Shown here: piece by piece, positions 56,676 to 64,000 of the stretch
Numbering within the stretch: the stretch's first letter is position 1
Layout of the letters: every line of letters begins with the position of its first letter
From: Rhinopithecus roxellana
Taxonomy: Eukaryota > Chordata > Mammalia > Primates > Cercopithecidae
Direction: 5' to 3'
Assembly: GCF_007565055.1 (NCBI RefSeq)
Contig: NC_044557.1
Span: 137,497,493 to 137,561,492, forward strand
DNA: 64,000 nucleotides
Position numbers and translations under genes: made by a program
Notes under the pieces: generated by a model
Database searches by the model: none
Seen by the model: only the letters and a program-made list of their open reading frames with translations
What the model was told of the DNA's origin: nothing

Positions 56676-58403
56676 GAGCAAATAACACTTCATTCTTATA
56701 GTAACAATGAACAAGTTGTTAAAATGAGCGCCTTTAGTTTTTAAGACCCCAGTTCTAACAGCCTTTCTCAAGTTTCTTCCTTCAAAACTTCCTTGAATAC
56801 TAGGATTTAGTAAAGACTCTGGAAAAAGAAACCCCAAGCAGGATGTCTCTGTGGCATTCCAAGTCAAGAGTATTTATCAACAGAAATTTCTATTTTTATA
56901 AATGTCTGAGATCATGTGAGTTTAAAAGAAAGAGTGGTCTATTTATTATAGTGAGGCCTTTTATGTTCTCCCATGACAGGAGCAAGCACAAGACTAATAA
57001 TTTATCTTTTCACTCTGTATTTACTTTGAGAACAGTGACTCTTCCAGCACTGATTTATGTATGTGCCAAAAATTATTTCTGCTAAATATTTCCATGTTAT
57101 ATACACAGAAGCCTCAAGTTTTAGAGCACTGTAGTAGTTTATTAAAATAAATATATATTGGTATTTCTGTAATATAAAACTGCACTAATTTACATTAATT
57201 AACAACAATCAGGCTGAATTAAAGATGTATCCATTTCTGATGCTTGAAGAAAGCCAGTTCTATCACTTCCACCTTCATATATATATATATATGGGTGCAA
57301 TTGTTACTGATCAAAGTCTTTATATATATTTCATAAATAAGCAAAGATGAGCTACAGTTATATCTATCTATAATCTTATCATCCATCAAGGAAAGATTAT
57401 AAAATTATGTTTTAGATTTGCATTGCAAGTCCTGCTGTGAAAATATGTGTTCTCTCTACACAAAATTGTGTTTTATCATAGTTATAGCTGCATTAAGCTT
57501 GAGCACACTTTGAGAATATCATGGATTCTGAAATGTGTACTCTTAATCAAGAATATTTTCCACATGAGAAGTTATCAGTTTTCAAATGGCTGATATTTTA
57601 AATCGTTCCTGACTATTGTTTGGGGCCCTAAAATTCATATAATGCTATATTTTATTTATTTGCCTGAATTCCTTCGATAGCTTCTTTAACTCAGAAGTAT
57701 CTGATACATAGCACTATATTAGATTAATAAATTTGCAAGGTTGTATTTACACCCATGTGAGCTTGCACGGCAATTTATACATACTTCACTGTGTAGGAGA
57801 TACAGCATAGGCTTGAAATAAGTATCTTGACAGAATGGAGTATATAATGGAGTATAATGCACCATTCCTGTTGGATGTAAATTCTAGAAATGGTCTTGAA
57901 TCAGCATATTCACAGGCCATATTCCCCACAGTAAAGTTCATAGGGATACTGCTCACTTTCTATACTTGCATTTCAGTACTTTCTAAGGGCTGATTGCAAT
58001 AATGGCCTTAACTGGTAACCTCTCCTTGTGTCCATACCCTTCACTAGGTTACTTTGCAGTTCCTCACACTGAAACGGCAGAAAATATTTTTTGAGCTTGT
58101 AAATCTGAGTTTGATGATGTGACTTGGCTTTTTCCAATAGAGTTAGATGGAGGTGGCAGTGGGTCTGTTCTGAGCCTAAGCCTCTGAAGACCCAGGCTCT
58201 TCCACATACTTTTCTGCATTTCTGCCATCATCCTGAGGACATGTGTGAGTGAGTCAGCTGAGTCCAGCCTAGAGGAGCAGATCAGTCAACCTGCCGTAGA
58301 CAGGAAAACAAACCCAGTCTTTAATTTGCAGAGCTGCTTAGTAGAGTGCAGTTGATTTCAGCCATGTGATCAACAAATGCTTATTTTTATATGTTACTTC
58401 GAT
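56676..58403. other. Unassigned sequence
   Basis: No gene; a short TA run lies at about 57277-57292. Confidence 0.4.
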
Positions 58404-58428
58404 TTTTGTTGTTGTTGTTGTTGTTACT
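58404..58428. repeat. (GTT)n microsatellite
   Basis: About seven ttg units. Confidence 0.9.
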
Positions 58429-58496
58429 CAGAAAAAGTTAACTGATATAACCAGACAGGAAAACTCATCACATTGAAAGCAAGAAAGTTTATGCTA

Positions 58497-58630
58497 TGGT
58501 TTCTCAAAACATAAGCCGTCCACCTCCTGTGTCGGAACCATTTTACTGTGTTCGTTAGAATGTAGAGGCCTAGGTCATATCTGAGACTCACTGAATCAAA
58601 ATATCTGGGAAAAGGCTATCAGAAAGTGGA
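58497..58630 (+). mobile_element. Possible MER5A element
   Basis: ggtttctcaaaacataagcc ... gagactcactgaatcaaaat atctggga fits a diverged MER5A. Confidence 0.55.
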
Positions 58631-59421
58631 TATATGGAAGCAAATACTTAATATCCCCATAATTATTATATACCTTAAAATTCGAAGATTGATAGTGTAT
58701 GGGCTCAGTCTCCTAGGGGAGAAGATATTTCTTTTTCTCCCCTAGGTGGTGACGGCAGAAAATTTCCCAGGAGAACTATCAATGGGACATGTTTGGACAC
58801 TTCCTTAAGTTGCCCTTTTTTCTAGATTCCCACAAGTAGAGTAAGCATAAGAGTCATAGAAAAAAAACAACCATACACAAATTTTCATGGTCTATTCACG
58901 AATGCATCTATGCCTGTTCTGTAAACAATGTCCTTGAGAGTCATGATGTATCTTTGTACCATAGACAGATTTACTGTCAAAAGTACACAAGTAAAAAGAG
59001 TTAAGTCCTGGGATAGAACTCTCAGTGATGTAAGTTTCTCAAACCCCTTATGTAATAAGTTTTTTTTCAGTCTTTTATCCCCTCACATACAAAAGATGCA
59101 GGGAGTTCTAGATTGTATAACCATACATATAACCTCAAAAAAAGCACATTTCCTTTTTTTCTGGTTTTGGAGTTTATAAAACTCATTTGAAATGGCTGAC
59201 ACTAAATGTTCATATGGTGAATTTGGACACCATAAAAGTTTACATTTTTGTGACTATGTGCTGTATCATGTCCTGGATTCAATTGCTAAAAAACATACAA
59301 TATTTCACTTTGATATCTTGAAATATCAGTAACACTTTTCCATCCCATTAGTTTTATTCTTAACGAATTTGATGTGATTATTAAAATACAAATTTAAGTA
59401 ACTGACCATTGTTTTAGCTGT
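58631..59421. other. Unassigned sequence
   Basis: No gene or confident repeat. Confidence 0.4.
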
Positions 59422-59863
59422 TATATTAGTCAATGTTCTCCACAGAAACATAACCAAAAGGAGGAGGAGAGATTAATTTGCTATAAGAAATTGGCTCATG
59501 CAGTTGTGGAAGCTGAAAAGTCCCAATATCTGCAGTCAGTGAGCTGGAGACCCAAGAAAGCTGATGGTGTAGGTTCCATTCCAAGACCTAGAAGAAGCCC
59601 AGCTTGAAGATAGTCAGGCAGAGAGAGCAGATTCTCCCTTACTCAGCCTTTCTGTTCTAATTAGGCTATCAAAGAATTAAATGAAGCCCATCCACACTGG
59701 GAGGGCAGTCTGTTCAGTCTACACTGGGAGGGCAGTCTGTTCAGTCTACTGATTGAACTGTCAGTCTCATCCAGAAACACCCTCCCAGATGCACCAAGAA
59801 TGTTTAAGCAAGTATCTGGGCATCTTGTGGTCCATTCAATTTGACATATAAAATTAACCATCC
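59422..59863 (-). mobile_element. MLT2-like (HERVL-group) LTR, minus strand
   Basis: tatattagtcaatgttctcc acag ... attggctcatgcagttgtgg ... aaattaaccatcc: the reverse-complement MLT2 group. It contains a private 27-bp tandem duplication at 59694-59747. Confidence 0.7.
59694..59747. repeat. Two-copy 27-bp tandem duplication
   Basis: The unit begins acactgggagggcagtctgt and the two copies are identical, pointing to a recent slippage or duplication event inside the old LTR. Confidence 0.95.
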
Positions 59864-61159
59864 TATGGTTCAACATACATGTACGTGGGATGTTTAACCT
59901 ACAAATAAAGATTGCTAAGAGGTCAGTATTTCTGAGAGGGAAAATTGCTGTACGTGTATAGTCTTAGGGCTTTATGTTAGAGTTTGGAAACCTGTTTTCC
60001 AAACCTGGCTGCCCATAAAATAAGTTCTCAGGAAAAGTGAATGGAAAAGCAGGTAGTGATAGTTCTTTCTTTTATTTCTATTTCTTAATTCCAAAGTGTT
60101 TTGTTTGTTATATAATAATAAGATAAAAGATTAGTCAATATATAGAGGAAACACTGGGATCACAGAGAATGCTCTGAAATAATAACTGTGTAGTAATAGA
60201 ATGTTTTAAAATATGTTAATTATTTTTTGTAATCATAAATTTACTTTCCATAGTACCTGTAGGAAAATATACTTTCCATGGCACTAATGCTTAATAGCTT
60301 ACCAAGCATAAACAAAAATAGTTCTCTTAAATTAAGTGTTCTTAATTTTTAGGTGAGATATACATTTTATAAACAGAGGTAAAGATAAAACCTACTAGGT
60401 TAACCTTACTCTTCACTTGAAGGTAAATATGAAAACATTTTGGTTGCTTATTTATTTATTCATTCATTTATCTTGTGAAGTTTTCCATCCTAGTACAGAG
60501 AGCATAACAATAATATTTGCAAAGATGACCAGGAGAAAAAAATTTAAGAGCTTGAATACTTTTACTCTGTATTAGTTAAGGTGACACTAATTGTTAAGAA
60601 ATTTAAAGATGTAGAATGTTTCAAAGATGAGAAAAATTTATTTATCCACACATAAAGTCCCAAATGGTTTTTCCTAATCTGGGTAACTCTCCTTCAACTG
60701 GGGATATAGGAGTCCATGTTCCTTCTGCGTTATGGTTGTACCTTATTAAATATGTTGCTTGCAAGTTCCCTGCAGTCATTTTGCAACAAGCTGGTAGAAG
60801 GTGACAATCCCATCAGTGAGAAGGTTTATGGGCCAGTCTTGAAGGGTTAAGCAGTGCACATCACTTCGCATCACATTTTATTGCCAGAACTCAGTCACAT
60901 GGCCACACCTAACTAGAAGGAACATTGAGAAATAGTTAAATTGTGTGTCCAAAAACATACAGGTGAAGAGTTATCCACATTGCTGAAAACTGGCTACTGA
61001 ATGTTTATATGACAGATTTGGATGCCATTAAAAACTCACACTTTCAATCTAGTTTTGATTTGTGGGATCCAGAGATCAGGCAAATGCTACTTATGGGCTT
61101 GTAATGGACACATTTGATCACTTTTATAGTGGCACACTTTAATTGGTGGTGCACAGTAA
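59864..61159. other. Unassigned sequence, possible MaLR-like part
   Basis: No gene. cagaactcagtcacatggcc acacctaact at about 60886-60915 resembles an LTR-like mammalian repeat, too weak to assign. Confidence 0.4.
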
Positions 61160-61372
61160 CAGGGTCTTCAATCTTTTATGTAAAGGGCCAGATAGTAAAT
61201 ACTGCAGACATTGCAGGTCATACAGTCTTTGTGTCTACCACTCAACTCTACCTTTGTAACACCAAAACAGGCAGTATGGGTGGGTTGGGCTATATTACAC
61301 AAACACTATTTACAAAAACAGGAGGTGGGCCAGTTTTGTTCCATGAACCATAGTTTGTTGACTACTGCTGTA
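61160..61372 (+). mobile_element. hAT-Charlie-type non-autonomous DNA transposon relic
   Basis: tatgtaaagggccagatagt aaat ... tttacaaaaacaggaggtgg gcc ... ccatagtttgttgactactg is a well-known hAT-type repeat. The two overlapping open frames are by-products. Confidence 0.75.
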
Positions 61373-61830
61373 GTTGAAATATTCCTTTGTAGATTGTTTA
61401 TATTGTCTTTTTCTTACAAGTACTATAGCTTTGTTCCATTGCTCTTGTAATTAGTGGAACATAGTTAAATTGGCACTCATCTTGACATTTCCTTACTATG
61501 TATATTTTTTGAGAAGGGTGAAAACTATACACAACTATTAATGGTCATCTAGTTGCTTGTCCTTGAAATGTTGTTCCAATGTGAGTCTAGGGCTTGAGAG
61601 AAATGGCAGGAGTGTTTGAGAGCTCAAAATGTGCTTTAATCACTATGTTTCTGTTGTACATGGGCAGAATCTTAATTTAAAAAATGGTATAAAGAAAAAA
61701 AAACTTTTATTGGCTTGCATAACTGAAAAGATCAGAAATAGATTTTCAGGCAGAGCAAGATCCAGATGATTAAACAATATCTCCATACATGTGTCTCTGT
61801 CTATCTGTCTGCTATTATTTTCTGAATGTG
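61373..61830. other. Unassigned sequence
   Basis: No gene or confident repeat. Confidence 0.4.
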
Positions 61831-61886
61831 GTATATTAGTCGGTTCAGGCTGCAATACAAGAATACCATAGTCTGGCTGGCTTAAA

Positions 61887-61900
61887 TGACAGAAACTTAT
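61887..61900. repeat. 5' target-site duplication of AluY
   Basis: tgacagaaacttat, exact copy at 62251-62264. Confidence 0.95.
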
Positions 61901-62193
61901 GGCTGGGCACGGTAGCTCATCACGCCTGTAATCCCAGCACTTTGGGAGGTCGAGGCAGGCAGATCAGGAGGTCAGGAGATCCAGACCATCCTGGCTAACA
62001 TGGTGAAAACCCGTCTCTACTAAAAAAAACAAAAATACGAAAAATTAGCCAGGCGTGGTGGCGGGCACCTGTAGTCCCAGCTACTCAGGAGGCTGAGGCA
62101 GGAGAATGGCATGAACTCGGGAGGCGGAGTTTGCAGTGAGCTGAGATCGTGCCGGGGCACTCCAGCCTGGGCGACAGAGCGAGACTCAGTCTC

Positions 62194-62225
<32 letters not shown>

Positions 62226-62250
62226 TCAACAAAAAACAAACAAAAACAAG
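61901..62250 (+). mobile_element. AluY-type SINE, full length
   Basis: ggctgggcacggtagctcat start, ccatcctggctaacatggtg and gagaatggcatgaact (AluY-type), about 30 A then an A-rich tail, with a perfect 14-bp target duplication. Three bases are inserted in the A-box region (agctcatcacgcc). Confidence 0.96.
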
Positions 62251-62264
62251 TGACAGAAACTTAT
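62251..62264. repeat. 3' target-site duplication of AluY
   Basis: Exact copy of 61887-61900; it also resumes the interrupted LTR. Confidence 0.95.
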
Positions 62265-62569
62265 TTCTCACAGTTCTGGAGGCTGTGGTGTCTGAGATCA
62301 AGATGTCAGCATGGCTTGGTTCTGGTGAGGGCCTTCTTCCTGGCTTGTAGATGGCTGTCTTCTTGCTGTGTCCCTACACGGTAGAGAGCTCAAGGAGAGT
62401 AAGCAAAGTCTCTGATGTCTCTTCTTATAAGGGCACTAATCCTATCATGAGGGCTCCCTCCTCATGAGCTCGTAAACTCCCAAAGATCCCATCTCCAAAT
62501 ACCATCTGAAGATGAAGATTTCAGCCTATGAATTGTCTGGGGCCACAAGCATTCAGTTCATAGCCTATA

Positions 62570-64000
62570 GTCTTTCACTTTTAAGGTAACTAGTCATTTC
62601 GAAAATAATCTTCCATACTTCTGGCCTTATATCCTCCTTGATCAATAAGCTCAGTAAACATATAAGTCTGTTTTTCTCTATTGTTTCAGTAAAAGTGGTG
62701 GTAGGGATAACATGCATTGTTCCAACTTAAATCAATGCCATTCTGTGTACCTGATGGCTGAAAGGAAGAGATAAACTCCGTAGTTCAGGAAGCATTACAT
62801 TGCCATGTTTTGGAGATATGGAATGTGGAGTAAAAGTGAGGCAGATAAAGTTAGCCTAAGGAAAATCAAACTCTCATACCAGAAACTGAGGGGATTGCAT
62901 AGTGATTGAACAAAAATTATCTACCGTAATTTAATAAATTTATTTTTCAAAGTTTTCAAAATAAACTTTAGGTGACTGTATTGCAAAATCATTATATATG
63001 GATGCTTTGGTTGAGAGGCTAAGGAAAACCAGAAAAACATTATGAAGGTGAGTTCAGTCTCTCTCTAGGGATACTTACCCTTACAAAATTTGATTCAGTT
63101 AAAAACTGACACAGTCCTCCTCTCCTTAGAACAAATTCTGTCCTATAATGTACTGAATGTTGAGAATGGTCTAGTTGGAATATAAAATTATCCTGATAAA
63201 ATAATAATTTGAATTTATAATATAGATATAAAATATGAGAGTCTGTTCTGCCAAAATATTAATTTTCATGGACATAAAATAAGGATGTTTTAAATAATTA
63301 GATTTAAATTTGCTCCAGTGGCTATACATTCCAGATGTTTGCATCTATGACTTACTTGTTAATAAATTCAGATTTAGAATTAACTGACTAATTTGTTTTT
63401 TTCATTTTCTTCCATATGTATGGCTATGTGTGCCAAATTTGCCTTCCTAAAATACTATGTAATTATTTTATTCCACAAGGAAATAACATCCACCAGATGG
63501 TACAAGTATACATGCATAAAGCCCAGATGTCAATATTTTCAAAACTTCGTTTTTAATGAGTAGAGATGAAGGCAAACATGAATTACATAATGGTTAGCAT
63601 TTCACACTATTCAAATTCAGGGGAAAAAGTTGAGAACGTTCCCTACTGTTAAAAGTTGGTGCCCATTAAAAAATCATTAAAATATTGAAAGCATAGGATA
63701 TAGGTAAATTCTTTTTGTCTGAAATGTATTAAGAATTATTATGATCTTGAATTAAGTGAAAAAATCATCTGCAAAAGTTCAATATGAAGGTAATATTATT
63801 TAACAGAAACATATGTGGTAAGATTAAGGAGCCTCAACATGAATCTTCATATGATGCCACTTGAAAAATTGCAAGTTAATGTGATGATGAGTAAAATAAA
63901 CTCAGGAGATGACCGTCTTTTTCCAGTATGCCCCAGTGTGAAAACACTTGGGGAATTGCGTGGCGTTCTGTGCAATAAGTACTACATGGAAAGCTGACAA
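62570..64000. other. Unassigned AT-rich sequence to window end
   Basis: No gene, RNA or confident repeat seen; the 60-codon frame at 63815-63997 has no recognisable feature. Confidence 0.4.

Larger units (their letters stand above)
61831..62569 (-). mobile_element. ERVL-MaLR LTR (MST/MLT1A type), minus strand, split by AluY
   Basis: The left part (61831-61900: tagtcggttcaggctgcaat) and right part (62251-62569: acagttctggaggctgtggt, tataagggcactaatcctat, agatcccatctccaaatacc) form one LTR interrupted by an Alu. Confidence 0.88.

Overview
This window is nuclear DNA from a catarrhine primate, most likely an Old World monkey. AluY- and AluS-type elements are present. A full-length LINE-1 (L1) at 2544-8906 belongs to the L1PA branch but differs from the human-specific L1 consensus. 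Its 5' UTR keeps about 130 bp that the youngest human L1s lack, its ORF1 coiled coil is divergent, and its 3' UTR carries an 18-bp tandem duplication. The species call is inference from recalled consensus sequences; no search was run.

I see no host protein-coding exon I would defend. The window reads as gene-poor intergenic or intronic sequence filled with repeats. The only intact long coding sequences are the two L1 ORFs: ORF1p at 3577-4593 (338 aa) and ORF2p at 4657-8484 (1275 aa). All catalytic motifs I can check are present. The L1 is flanked by a perfect 17-bp target-site duplication (TSD) and ends in two poly(A) tracts. Between them lie about 54 bp of unrelated sequence with its own AATAAA, so the insertion carries a 3' transduction. 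It looks young and potentially competent.

Layout: 1-2526, AluY, L2 fragment and a candidate CTCF/CRE site. 2527-8923, the L1 with its TSDs. 8924-12060, a nested block: an MLT2-type LTR inside a Tigger1 end, a 332-bp inverted repeat (about 96% identity between arms), and an NFYC processed pseudogene in the spacer. 12.1-29.7 kb, Alu monomer, MaLR LTR, MER5, old L1 and simple repeats in AT-rich DNA. 29.7-37.6 kb, L2 pieces, a minisatellite, an older L1 3' end, MLT1, MIR and Tigger2. 37.9-47 kb, AluS, MIR, L1 3' end and a long ancient L1M/HAL1-like element with a nested Alu. 47-64 kb, short tandem duplications, AluS, THE1/MST LTRs with TSDs, long GA and CAG/CAA tracts, an MLT2-like LTR, a hAT relic and an AluY nested in an MST LTR.

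Nothing here forms an operon or pathway. The only working unit is the L1, whose internal promoter, ORF1p chaperone and ORF2p endonuclease/reverse transcriptase together carry out target-primed reverse transcription.
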